64,000 nucleotides of DNA from an uncultured Lachnospiraceae bacterium (GTDB taxonomy: Bacteria > Bacillota > Clostridia > Lachnospirales > Lachnospiraceae). The notes beneath the pieces are model-generated. The model ran no database searches. It saw nothing but the letters and a program-made list of their open reading frames with translations, and was not told the origin of the DNA. The translations under genes and the position numbers were made by a program. Where the stretch lies: assembly GCA_902798585.1 (NCBI GenBank), contig CADBXF010000009.1:1-64000 (forward strand), in the 5' to 3' direction. Shown here piece by piece: positions 47,361 to 55,376 of the stretch (its first letter is position 1; each line of letters opens with the position of its first letter).

Positions 47361-47573
47361 CTATTCCTGTTTTTCTTTCTTCTTTCTCTTTTTTTCTTCT
47401 TCCATGACACCCCTAACTGCAAAGCCAAAGAATATAGTGAAAAAAACCATTCCGCCACAGACAACTATCGGAATCAACTTATAGAACCCCGGCATTCCCA
47501 GAACGAACATTACAATTTCCGAAATCGCAAACAACGCCAACACAACAATTATAGCAATACTTGTTCCTTTCAT
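47361..47573 (-). CDS. Small two-helix membrane protein
   Basis: Protein of 70 residues (MKGTSIAIIVVLALF) with two membrane segments (about 4-24 and 30-52) and a strongly basic and acidic C-terminal tail of Glu and Lys. GAGGTAG precedes the ATG. A longer upstream frame exists but has no ribosome site. Function unknown. Its codons are AT-richer than those of proS. Confidence 0.7.
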   Translation of the reverse strand: MKGTSIAIIVVLALFAISEIVMFVLGMPGFYKLIPIVVCGGMVFFTIFFGFAVRGVMEEEKKRKKKEKQE

Positions 47574-47929
47574 TTTTCTACCTCTTTTTACTTCAATGTA
47601 AATATCTGGTTTTGTTTTACACTTTTTCTTAGTTAAAGCCCTGTAAAACACTAAGGGGCAGTAAGTCAAGCTAAACGCCTTGAAAACACGAGGCCAGCGA
47701 CTCGTATTCCAAATCTAAAAGCCCTACGCGCCATTAAAGGCAGACTTCTCATTCAACATCCAAATCATCCCTGTGATCAGAATCTCCTTGATTCCTTTCC
47801 GTTTGCCGCCGAGAGAGGATGTCTCGAATAGCCTTATTATAGCACATAATCGCTAATATGTTTTGAAAGTCTAAACTGTTTATAACCCTCCAAATATATC
47901 AATTCTTCCCACATCTCAGGTGAATAGAC
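47574..47929. other. Gene-free 356-bp AT-rich stretch
   Basis: No convincing gene. A TATAAT reading on the minus strand lies at about 47834-47839 without a good -35. A 14-codon minus frame begins shortly after it behind AAGGAG. It may hold the promoter of the small membrane protein gene, or leftovers of a lost gene. Confidence 0.4.
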
Positions 47930-49573
47930 TTAATGGCCCTCAAAATCCATTATCGGTCCCCCCTCCTTCCAAATAACCTCTGCGACCAGAACAGGATGAG
48001 AACTCAGATATACCTTGTGTTTCAGGAGCAGCAGCCAATCGTGTTCATCGCCTTCGACTACCAGAAGACCGTAACCGTAACCCGAGTCATAGTTTTCTGA
48101 TTCGATCTCGGTGTCCCTTGAGGGCTGATACATCAATCCCGCAACCGGATCAAAACACACTAGACACTCGCGTGAAATTCCGCTGCCTTCCATTATCACG
48201 ATATAGGCTTCTTTAACCCCGTCTCCGTTCAGATCCGCCATCACAATGTCTCGGATTCCACCGCCAAAACCACCAATCTCATATACCTTGTTGGAATATG
48301 TCAGAAAGTAACTGCCATCCGTTCTGCCAAACAACTGAATCCCAATCTCTTCCGACACAGTATCCGCAATGCACCTGTAGTAGCTGTCTTGTTGGTCTAA
48401 CCAATTGGAGTCGAGCACTCCCTGGTTCACTGCGAGCTGTAGGAAATCAGTCACGCCATCATCAGAATCCAGGTCAAATTGTGTCCCGTATTTCGGGAAC
48501 GGATATACCGATCTGTCCTCAGCTCCTAACGTACAGATGTAATCTCCCCGTAGGAAAATGGAAAACGACACGTCCTTTCCAAATGCCTCCACGTTTCCAT
48601 CTGTAAACTGCAGTTTGGGAAATGCCCCCGTACTCGCATCACAGATTTCTTCCCTTAATGTCGTCGTAGCTACACGAACCTCTCCGCTGTCCTTTCGTGA
48701 ATAGGCCGCCAAGGTCGCTGATAACCGACCTGAAGAAGCGCCTTTACCAATGGTTAGAATCTCCTTTTTCCCATCACCATCAGCATCTGTGAAGGCCGCA
48801 GTCCCGCATTGCCACTCCACGGCAACTCCGTCATATACGATATAAAAATGTCTTGTTAGCGAATCCGACTTGTTCAGCAGCGTCACAAAAACCTGCGCAC
48901 CGGTTGCTTCATACATTCCCTCCGGAGTGACATCCATCGGTTTCACGTCGGTATTCGGAGTATAAAATCCCCATAGATCTTCTACATTTCGCATCGGGAT
49001 CCCCCGAATCGGAGCATCCTGTCGCAATCCATGGGTTGAAAGGATCTCGCTCGCCTTATCCGGCGTATAGCCTCCTTCAGGTGTCTGACCCTTCGTATAT
49101 GCAAAAACATAACAGCCGTTTGATTGCTCATAGACCAGGATCACACAACCATCCGTATACGCAACCCATGATATGTAATTCGATTGTTCTGCATCCACAA
49201 ACCGATAGCCGGCTTCCCGGAGTTTTCTTCGATACGCAGATGCGTCAATATGATCATAGCAATACACATTTTCCTGCACTGCGTTCAACCATAAGTCCTG
49301 CTTTCCGGTTGTTTCTTTCACACCTTCCTCATCGGGAAGGATCACACTCTCTGCTTTCGGCGAAGCAATCGTGGTAAGCAAGTAATCTTCCGTCGGTTTC
49401 AAAGTGACTGTCGGGGTAACTGTAGGTGTGTTGTCACTCTTCACCGGCTTTTCCTTTCCCTTATGCCACACAAAGATGAACAATACAATGTAGGCGATAA
49501 CCACTATCCCAATCAACACAATTATGAGATAGCGGATTTTTCCAGATGTAATCTTTTCTTTCATTCTTTTCAT
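47930..49573 (-). CDS. Membrane-anchored protein with FG-GAP-like repeats
   Basis: Protein of 547 residues. A basic start (MKRMKEK) and one membrane segment (about 14-36) anchor it. A Thr/Pro linker (about 47-62) follows, then a large extracellular part. Calcium-binding FG-GAP/VCBS-like motifs are seen (FTDADGDGKKEILTIG and MADLNGDGVKEAYIV), suggesting a partial beta-propeller. AGGTGATGGG precedes the ATG. No enzyme or partner can be named. Codon use is AT-richer than in the flanking housekeeping genes, which may mean acquired DNA. Confidence 0.78.
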   Translation of the reverse strand: MKRMKEKITSGKIRYLIIVLIGIVVIAYIVLFIFVWHKGKEKPVKSDNTPTVTPTVTLKPTEDYLLTTIASPKAESVILPDEEGVKETTGKQDLWLNAVQENVYCYDHIDASAYRRKLREAGYRFVDAEQSNYISWVAYTDGCVILVYEQSNGCYVFAYTKGQTPEGGYTPDKASEILSTHGLRQDAPIRGIPMRNVEDLWGFYTPNTDVKPMDVTPEGMYEATGAQVFVTLLNKSDSLTRHFYIVYDGVAVEWQCGTAAFTDADGDGKKEILTIGKGASSGRLSATLAAYSRKDSGEVRVATTTLREEICDASTGAFPKLQFTDGNVEAFGKDVSFSIFLRGDYICTLGAEDRSVYPFPKYGTQFDLDSDDGVTDFLQLAVNQGVLDSNWLDQQDSYYRCIADTVSEEIGIQLFGRTDGSYFLTYSNKVYEIGGFGGGIRDIVMADLNGDGVKEAYIVIMEGSGISRECLVCFDPVAGLMYQPSRDTEIESENYDSGYGYGLLVVEGDEHDWLLLLKHKVYLSSHPVLVAEVIWKEGGPIMDFEGH

Positions 49574-49643
49574 CCCATCACCTATCGTAACGCCAAAATC
49601 CTGCGGTTACATGATTTAATTCTTAGCTATTGTTTTTTATTTC

Positions 49644-50207
49644 TCAGAACAGTTTGCACCCTATCAAATCAGGGAATTTCTTCCTGAAATCAGGAGCGAC
49701 TTCAAACACAATCCCCAATTTATTTAATGCTAAATATAGTTTCTCGGCGTCAAACAACTTGGTCGTTTTGGTTACATTCCCATTCTCATTAAGTCTATTT
49801 ACCAGGGTCATGACATTAAGGCCAAGCAGTTTGGCAACCGCGTTCTTTTTATCCGTTGCAACATTCCTTATCACAAACGAATATTCCAGCCCATCCATAT
49901 GGCACGGCGGAAAGAAACTTGAGCCAACAACCTCATACGCGCAGTTACTGCATGATGTAATCATGCACGGACCACTCAATTTTGAGGTCAGCGTTTTTTC
50001 TCCGCATTCCGGACATTCGCTTATATGGGGCTTTGCATATTCTTTGTGGAGGCAATAATGACAGGCATCATCTATTATGCCGTAATTGAGCATCCGACGA
50101 TTTACTAAATCATCTAACTCGGATTCATACTGGACCAACTCTTCCGGATCTGCCGCACACAGCTTCTCCTCATCCACAAATGAAGAATTAACTGCACTAG
50201 TCAACAT
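49644..50207 (-). CDS. Zinc-ribbon protein of unknown function
   Basis: Protein of 187 residues. A zinc-ribbon region carries four CxxC-like pairs (CHYCLH, CPECGE, CMITSCSNC), about residues 49-90. The C-terminal half (KNAVAKLLGLNVMTLVNRLNENGNVTKTTKLFDAEKLYLALNKLG) looks like a small helical domain, perhaps helix-turn-helix. The ATG follows AGGAG by 10 bases and overlaps by 7 bases the stop of the short peptide frame upstream, suggesting coupled translation. No family recognised. Confidence 0.65.
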   Translation of the reverse strand: MLTSAVNSSFVDEEKLCAADPEELVQYESELDDLVNRRMLNYGIIDDACHYCLHKEYAKPHISECPECGEKTLTSKLSGPCMITSCSNCAYEVVGSSFFPPCHMDGLEYSFVIRNVATDKKNAVAKLLGLNVMTLVNRLNENGNVTKTTKLFDAEKLYLALNKLGIVFEVAPDFRKKFPDLIGCKLF

Positions 50208-50296
50208 GTCGCCGCAACTCCTGTTTGTAAGCACATTGCTAAGACTAAGATAATCGCAATAAATTGCTTTCCAAGCTTTTCAACCCCATTTTTCAT
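50201..50296 (-). CDS. Possible 31-residue hydrophobic peptide
   Basis: Frame MKNGVEKLGKQFIAIILVLAMCLQTGVAATC, listed here as pieces: a basic start MKNGVEKLGK, a hydrophobic core FIAIILVLAMCL and the end QTGVAATC. GAGGG lies about 10 bases before the ATG. Its stop overlaps the start of the zinc-ribbon gene (ATGTTGA). It could be a leader peptide, a secreted signal, or the truncated remains of a lipoprotein signal. Evidence is only the frame, spacing and overlap. Confidence 0.35.
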   Translation of the reverse strand: MKNGVEKLGKQFIAIILVLAMCLQTGVAATC

Positions 50297-50409
50297 TGAT
50301 ATTATCCCTCTTCTATCAAAAGCAAAGGGGCTGCATTTCATTTTCGCAATCTGTTCTATCGATTTTGGCATCCTATTGTTCACCCAGCAAGCTCACCTAG
50401 ACAAACAGA

Positions 50410-50988
50410 CTACTCCAGGAACAACCTTTGCTGATTCCGTTCCTGCTCCTTCCACGCCTCGTATGCGGCGAAGAATTTTACGACAAGGACAAGCTCAACA
50501 ATGGCAAATGCAGGTATAATAATCACGAACAGGAAGAAAAAATCCCCGACGGAGGCTCCCCCTCTGGGCAGGACGATTGCATACGGCTCGACAATCAAAA
50601 GCGAGTCGTTCACCCACTGCACTTCCCTGCCGTAGATTTCCACACTCCGGCGCTCCCCGTCGGCGCCGTCTTTGAACCTGGCGCCTTTTTTGATTAAGAC
50701 ATTTGCATCGGCATTCTTTCGCACAAGAAGCCCGTGAGAAGGTTCAAACTCATCATATTCCTCACCGTCCTTCAGCACACGGGTCCCGATTCGGTCGAAC
50801 CGACCGTTTAAAATGTGCACATACCCGGCGTCCACCGCCTCACTGACAAGTGCGTCCCGTTTGTCCACGGCTTCTCCGTCCGAAAGAAAAAACAGCACAA
50901 CGACCAGCACCGCAAGAAGCGGCACGACAATCATCCATTGCCGCAGCACTTTATAGCGCGGCACCGGCTTCTTATAGCTTCGCCCCAT
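50410..50988 (-). CDS. Two-segment membrane protein of unknown function
   Basis: Protein of 192 residues with a membrane segment at about 19-35 (MIVVPLLAVLVVVLFFL) and another near 147-170 (DFFFLFVIIIPAFAIVELVLVV). The charged domain between them would lie outside the cell if the N-terminus is cytoplasmic. The C-terminus is short and polar. No motif recognised. It lies 33 bp after the YwlG-like gene on the same strand. Confidence 0.7.
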   Translation of the reverse strand: MGRSYKKPVPRYKVLRQWMIVVPLLAVLVVVLFFLSDGEAVDKRDALVSEAVDAGYVHILNGRFDRIGTRVLKDGEEYDEFEPSHGLLVRKNADANVLIKKGARFKDGADGERRSVEIYGREVQWVNDSLLIVEPYAIVLPRGGASVGDFFFLFVIIIPAFAIVELVLVVKFFAAYEAWKEQERNQQRLFLE

Positions 50989-51021
50989 AATCTCTGCCCC
51001 TCGTCAGCAAATCTGCCGCTT

Positions 51022-51636
51022 TTACAGCATCTCCTGATCATACATCGCACGCACACCGCCGATAAACTTCGGCCGGGTGCGGGCCGCGAGAACCGTTGCC
51101 TCACCGATTTTGTTGTTGGTGAGGCGAAGGGGCACCGCCACCTTCTTAAGATGCATGCCGATCAGCGTAAACCCGATATCCATTCCGGCGTCAGCACGGA
51201 TTTCCTCAACGGCAACCGGCTCCGAAAAATGCGCGTACGCCTGCGTCGCAAACGATCCCCCGGCCTTCGGCTGCGGAACCACATTGACAATCTCCGCACC
51301 GGGTACGGCCGCGCGCTCGATGATGATTGCACGGTTTAAATGCTCGCAGCATTGTGCCGCGAGATACAAGCCGGCCCCCTTCGCTGTCTCCCAGAGCGCT
51401 TCGAACACCGTCTTCGCCACCTCCGGCTGCGAATCCGAACCGATCTTCGCGCCTAAAATCTCACTCGTAGAGCAACCGATCACCACAATCTGTCCGGCCT
51501 TCACGCCCGACTTTTCAATCAGCTCTTCCATCGCCGCCTTCGCCTGTGCCGAAAGCTCCGCCCGCAGATCATCCGCAAGCGGCCGCTCATGCAGCACATG
51601 CGCATCCGGCCTCGTCATCTCATTGTCCTTAACCAT
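51022..51636 (-). CDS. YwlG-like protein (TIGR01440, UPF0340)
   Basis: Protein of 204 residues from the chosen ATG. The pattern VVIGCSTSEILGAKIGS, LAAQCCEHLNRA, VPQPKAGGSFATQAY and DAGMDIGFTLIGMHLKKVAVP is that of the UPF0340 family (B. subtilis YwlG). The biochemical function is not established. AAGG lies 8 bases before the ATG; a GTG three codons upstream is also in frame. 18 bp after the kinase-like gene, likely the same transcript. Confidence 0.88.
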   Translation of the reverse strand: MVKDNEMTRPDAHVLHERPLADDLRAELSAQAKAAMEELIEKSGVKAGQIVVIGCSTSEILGAKIGSDSQPEVAKTVFEALWETAKGAGLYLAAQCCEHLNRAIIIERAAVPGAEIVNVVPQPKAGGSFATQAYAHFSEPVAVEEIRADAGMDIGFTLIGMHLKKVAVPLRLTNNKIGEATVLAARTRPKFIGGVRAMYDQEML

Positions 51637-51654
51637 TGTATTCACCTTCTTTTC

Positions 51655-52491
51655 TCATTCCTTCGCAAGCTGCGCCGCCACATATGCATATCCGCCGTCG
51701 GCTGCGCGCTGTACGACATCCGCGCCGCTCACGACCGTCATGCGGTTTCCCTCAACCTTCACGGTGACAACGCCCGGCGCGATGCTGCATGCATTTGCCG
51801 CGGAAAGGGCATTCTGCACAGCCGCTGCCGCGACGGCCGCAGCATTTTTCGGGGAAGCGCTTTCCGTGGAAGCGCCGCCCTCTTGAACAAATCCGAGGCG
51901 CTTCGGGGAAATCAGCATCCGCCCGCGCACCTCCGGCTGCTCATCCGCACGCGATACGGCCTCCTGCATAAGAAGCGCCGCTATCACCTCCGGTTTTGCA
52001 TAGCTCGAATCCAGAATCAGATTGTAATTGTCAAAATCGAAATAATGAATGCCGTAGAGCTCCTCGTAACGGGCATCCTCGTTCGCCGCGCGGGCTGCCA
52101 GCTGTTCCGCCGCGTCGGCCTCACTCTTATAGGACTCGACCTCTCCGCGGCTTGCGTCCGCATACACGCGCCGCGCCGCCTCCGCCAAATCGACCGACAG
52201 GAATACCTTGAAGGATTTCTCCACAAAATGCCATGCGAGGCGGGAGTCAAAGAGAATGCTCTTCTCCTGGTTCTCGCGGCTGATTTGCGCCGTCTTGTCG
52301 TCAATCATGTGGTCATACTTGTGGTCCTTGCTCATCAGTTCGTTCATCTCCAAAACGGAAATGTTCAAATCGTCGGCAATCTGCCGGATGACCTTGCCCG
52401 TGGAAAACACCTCGTATCCGTACTGCTGCTCAAGAAGTCTGCAAATCGTCGATTTGCCGCTGCCTAAGTTTCCGGTCAATGTAATATGCAT
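51655..52491 (-). CDS. Cytidylate-kinase-like P-loop protein with extra C-terminal domain
   Basis: Protein of 278 residues. It begins MHITLTGNLGSGKSTICRLLEQ, a Walker A loop as in cytidylate-kinase-like proteins, and the nucleoside-binding region (FDSRLAWHFVEKSFKVFLSVDLAEAARR) fits the family. After about residue 200 there is an extension with an Ala-rich helix and a short beta-structured end (GVVTVKVEGNRMTVVSGADVV) that the standard kinase lacks. GGGAGG precedes the ATG. Nucleotide phosphorylation is likely but not certain. Upstream of the YwlG-like gene by 18 bp. Confidence 0.82.
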   Translation of the reverse strand: MHITLTGNLGSGKSTICRLLEQQYGYEVFSTGKVIRQIADDLNISVLEMNELMSKDHKYDHMIDDKTAQISRENQEKSILFDSRLAWHFVEKSFKVFLSVDLAEAARRVYADASRGEVESYKSEADAAEQLAARAANEDARYEELYGIHYFDFDNYNLILDSSYAKPEVIAALLMQEAVSRADEQPEVRGRMLISPKRLGFVQEGGASTESASPKNAAAVAAAAVQNALSAANACSIAPGVVTVKVEGNRMTVVSGADVVQRAADGGYAYVAAQLAKE

Positions 52492-52560
52492 ATATGCCTC
52501 CCAAAAGGGCCTCCGCGGAAAATGCATCGCGCCCGAAGTATCGTATTAACGGACTGCGCC

Positions 52561-54213
52561 TCAGTTTTGCAAAATGGCCGACAGCCCGGGAATCAGCTGC
52601 TTCTTGCGGGACACCAGCCGCGGCACTTCGCAGACGCCGTCGTCGGTGCGCACGCCGAACGCCTCGTGAAGAAGCTCGCCGGCGCCCTCGCCCGCGAAAA
52701 TAATCCGCGAGGACTCGGTCGTGATGTTTGTGAGCATGAAGAACAGCATGTTGATTCCGCTTCCCGCCATCGTGCCGAGCAGATACGGCTTTAAGCGGTT
52801 TTCAATACCGGCAAGCTCCTCGGCGCTCATGGAGTTAATCTGGCCGACGCCGAGCGTAAGCGCGCCGATCTTGAACTTCTTGTAGTCCTGGTAAAAAATC
52901 TCCTCGGGCGAGCGCTCCGCGAGATGACTGCCCGCGGCAAACATATTTCCCGCAAGCTCCGCGGTATCCACACCCGCAATCTTTGCAAGCGCCTCCGCCG
53001 CCTCGCGGTCGATTGCGGTGCAGGTCGGCGAATGGAACGCAAGCGTGTCGGACAAAATCGCCGAGCACAAAAGTCCCGCGATATCCGCAGGAATCTCCGC
53101 CTCCTGCTCGCGGTACATCAGATATACAATCGTCGCCGTACAACCGAGCGGCTCGTTGCGGAAATACACCGGCTGGAATGTGTACAGTCCGCCGATGCGA
53201 TGGTGGTCGATAATCTCCAGAATGTCCGCTTCCTCAACGCCCTCCACCGCCTGCGCAGGCTCGTTATGGTCCACCAAAACAACCTGCTTGCGGCTCATAT
53301 CCATCAAATTTCTGCGGGAAATCGTCCCGCGGAAAATGCCTTTGTGATCCAGAATTGGAAAATCCCGATTCCTGCGCTTCGCCATGACATCGCGAATGCT
53401 GTCGATATAGTCGTCTGTCCGGAAAGTAATCAGATTTTCCGTTGTCATAAAATAGCCGATCGGCATCGAGAGGTCGATAAGTCTCGCCACCGTAAATGCA
53501 TCATGGGGCGTCTGTATGATGATGCAGCCGTGCTCCTCCGCAAGACGACGGATGGTCACGGAAACCTTCGCCCCCTCGCACACCACAAGGCAGGCGGCCC
53601 CCATCTCGATAGCGCACAGCTGCGATTCGTAGCGGTTTCCGAGGATGACCAGATCGCCCGGCTTGATGTAATCCTCCATGAGGTCCGGATTGGCCGCCGC
53701 AATCAGCACCTTGCCCTCCGTATAGCGAAGCCCTGCGACTTCGCCAACGACAAGCGTGCCGTCCAGCGTGTCGAGGATGTTTTCATACGGCGTCTGCGCC
53801 GCGGAAAGAATGCCGGAGTCCGAGAGTTCCATCGCCGCCTTCGCGATATCGCTGATGGTAATCAGACCGTCGAGATGTCCTTCCGCATCGGTGATGCACA
53901 AAGTCACCACATGGCTCTCCTGCATCATGAGCCAGGCGCGCTTTAACGACATGTCGCGGTCAACGCCGGGAATCTCGCGAATCTCGATGTCCTTCACCTG
54001 CGTGCCGACATATTCGATGTAATCGGGCGCCGGAACGCCGAACCGCTTAAGGACATAGGCCGTCTCCGCATTAATCTCGCCGCAGCACCGCGGAACATGC
54101 TTCTTCCCGGTTCGCTTCTCCCGAAGCGCCGCATATGCAATTGCCGAACAGATGGAATCCGTGTCCGGATTTCTGTGGCCGATCACCAATACTTTTTTCT
54201 CATGCGTCGTCAT
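52561..54213 (-). CDS. ppaC: Manganese-dependent inorganic pyrophosphatase with CBS and DRTGG domains
   Basis: Family II pyrophosphatase of 550 residues that hydrolyses PPi to phosphate. The DHH part begins VLVIGHRNPDTDS (His13, Asp17 and Asp19 as metal ligands) and continues, after an insert, with IIDHHRIGG. A DHHA2 domain closes the protein. The insert (about 65-310) holds two CBS domains flanking a DRTGG domain; in Clostridium enzymes of this type these bind AMP, ATP or diadenosine polyphosphates and control activity. It lies 120 bp downstream of the terminator of the candidate RNA at 54333-55197. Confidence 0.92.
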   Translation of the reverse strand: MTTHEKKVLVIGHRNPDTDSICSAIAYAALREKRTGKKHVPRCCGEINAETAYVLKRFGVPAPDYIEYVGTQVKDIEIREIPGVDRDMSLKRAWLMMQESHVVTLCITDAEGHLDGLITISDIAKAAMELSDSGILSAAQTPYENILDTLDGTLVVGEVAGLRYTEGKVLIAAANPDLMEDYIKPGDLVILGNRYESQLCAIEMGAACLVVCEGAKVSVTIRRLAEEHGCIIIQTPHDAFTVARLIDLSMPIGYFMTTENLITFRTDDYIDSIRDVMAKRRNRDFPILDHKGIFRGTISRRNLMDMSRKQVVLVDHNEPAQAVEGVEEADILEIIDHHRIGGLYTFQPVYFRNEPLGCTATIVYLMYREQEAEIPADIAGLLCSAILSDTLAFHSPTCTAIDREAAEALAKIAGVDTAELAGNMFAAGSHLAERSPEEIFYQDYKKFKIGALTLGVGQINSMSAEELAGIENRLKPYLLGTMAGSGINMLFFMLTNITTESSRIIFAGEGAGELLHEAFGVRTDDGVCEVPRLVSRKKQLIPGLSAILQN

Positions 54214-54332
54214 GAACAGTCTCTCCTCCGATTCGCAGCCGAATACTCTCTTACACGCTTTCCGTATGCGCTTTTTTGCGCATTCCCGATTGTTTTCCCC
54301 ATTCTACCGCAGAACACACGGAAAAGCAAGAA

Positions 54333-54360
54333 CGGCCGGAGTGTTTCTTTACTCCGGCCG
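54333..54360 (-). terminator. Terminator ending the 54.3-55.2-kb transcription unit
   Basis: A perfect 10-bp stem CGGCCGGAGT/ACTCCGGCCG (54351-54360 with 54333-54342 on the minus strand), 8-base loop, followed by TTCTTGCTTTTC. Confidence 0.75.
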
Positions 54361-54440
54361 CGAATTCATCTTATTTATACAGGCTTTCGGTTCCGGTAGT
54401 GCCTGCAGCTACCGTAAGGTAGAACACTTATGTCTGTGTT

Positions 54441-54723
54441 GGTCCGTACCTTCCTTTCATAATATCGTTTTGAGGTAGATCTCTTATGTCTCCTTTGGAC
54501 CGTACCTTCCTTTCATAATATCGTTATGAGGTGGGTCTTCTTAGATTTCCTTGGGACCGTACCTTCCTTTCATAATATCGTTTTGAGGTCGTACTATTAT
54601 GTGTCCTTCGGACTGTACCTTCCTTTCGTGGATATCGTTTTGGGTAGGTCTTCTGACTATTTCATCGGACTGTACCAGCCTTTCATAAATTTCCGTTCAG
54701 GTAACATCTATACAAAAGCCTCT
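54441..54723. repeat. 56-57-bp tandem repeat, five copies plus two diverged copies
   Basis: GGACCGTACC (or GGACTGTACC/GGTCCGTACC) recurs at 54441, 54497, 54554, 54610 and 54667, followed each time by TTCCTTTCATAATATCG or a close form. Two weaker copies lie at 54897 and 54963. The period is not fixed to a multiple of three. Confidence 0.92.
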
Positions 54724-55203
54724 CGGCTGTCTGTCAAATCTTGCGCCCCGTTTCTTCCGTCCCTCAAATAAATTCTGCGGCCCTTTCTTGCACCTCGGTG
54801 CCTGCGGCTGACTGCCTGTTCGTGATGCCGTTTTATTGTTTTGGCCGGTTCTCGGTTTCGCTACCGGATTCGCGGTGTTACTCTGTCGTTCCCATCGGAC
54901 TGTACCATCCTTCTTTTTTTCTTATCGAGATCTTGTTGTTGACTTACTTATGTGTGCCCATTGGACCGTACCTTCGCTTTCGTCTCATTCGGCGTTCGCC
55001 GTCGGTCTGATGTCTTACTTGACTCACTCTCTTCTCCGAAGCTCTCTCACTTCGTTGTACCGGGGAATTGCTTTCCTAGTACATCGGTCTCACCTCTTTC
55101 GATGAATTCTTGTTTCGATCTTCCGATCGCTTCACCGGTCTCCGGTTGCTATAGGGGGCAACCGAACTTCTTTCCGGCGGTGCTCTTTCTTTGTTCTGGC
55201 TAT

Positions 55204-55232
55204 AATATACCACCGAAGAGTGATGTTGTCAA
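55204..55232 (-). promoter_or_regulatory. Promoter of the candidate RNA
   Basis: On the minus strand TTGACA (55227-55232), 17 bases, TATATT (55204-55209): near-consensus, pointing into the repeat region. Confidence 0.8.
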
Positions 55233-55376
55233 TGCAAAATAAGTATATTCGGCAATTTATTTTGATACTTGTGTAATATTGTTTGAATTGTTTGACAATT
55301 TAGCGTGTTTTACCCGAAAAATGGCTGAATTGCGCGTCGTTCGGAAACTCTTCTTTAAAAACGCCCTCCGAACCCG

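Larger units (their letters stand above)
54333..55197 (-). ncRNA. Candidate large structured non-coding RNA with internal repeats
   Basis: No minus-strand reading frame of note exists here, yet a strong promoter (55204-55232) and a terminator (54333-54360) frame about 865 bases. Read on the minus strand the sequence is full of short hairpins. Examples are CGGTTGC/GCAACCG (55158-55164 with 55143-55149), CGATC-GGAA-GATCG with a GNRA loop (55116-55129), CGGC-GAAC-GCCG near 54990-55001, and CGGTAG/CTACCG near the 3' end (54394-54414). The 3' half is a tandem array of units of about 56 bases with the core GAAAGGAAGGTAC. In these AGGTA at the start can pair with TACCT further on, with small matched changes. 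It could be an independent RNA or a long ppaC leader. I could not match it to a known class. Confidence 0.6.

Noticed and set aside
54526..54771. Plus-strand frame with repeated LPFVDIVLG-like words across the 54-kb array
   Set aside because: The repeat period alternates 56 and 57 bp, so frames break between copies; no start signal; promoter and terminator point to minus-strand transcription.
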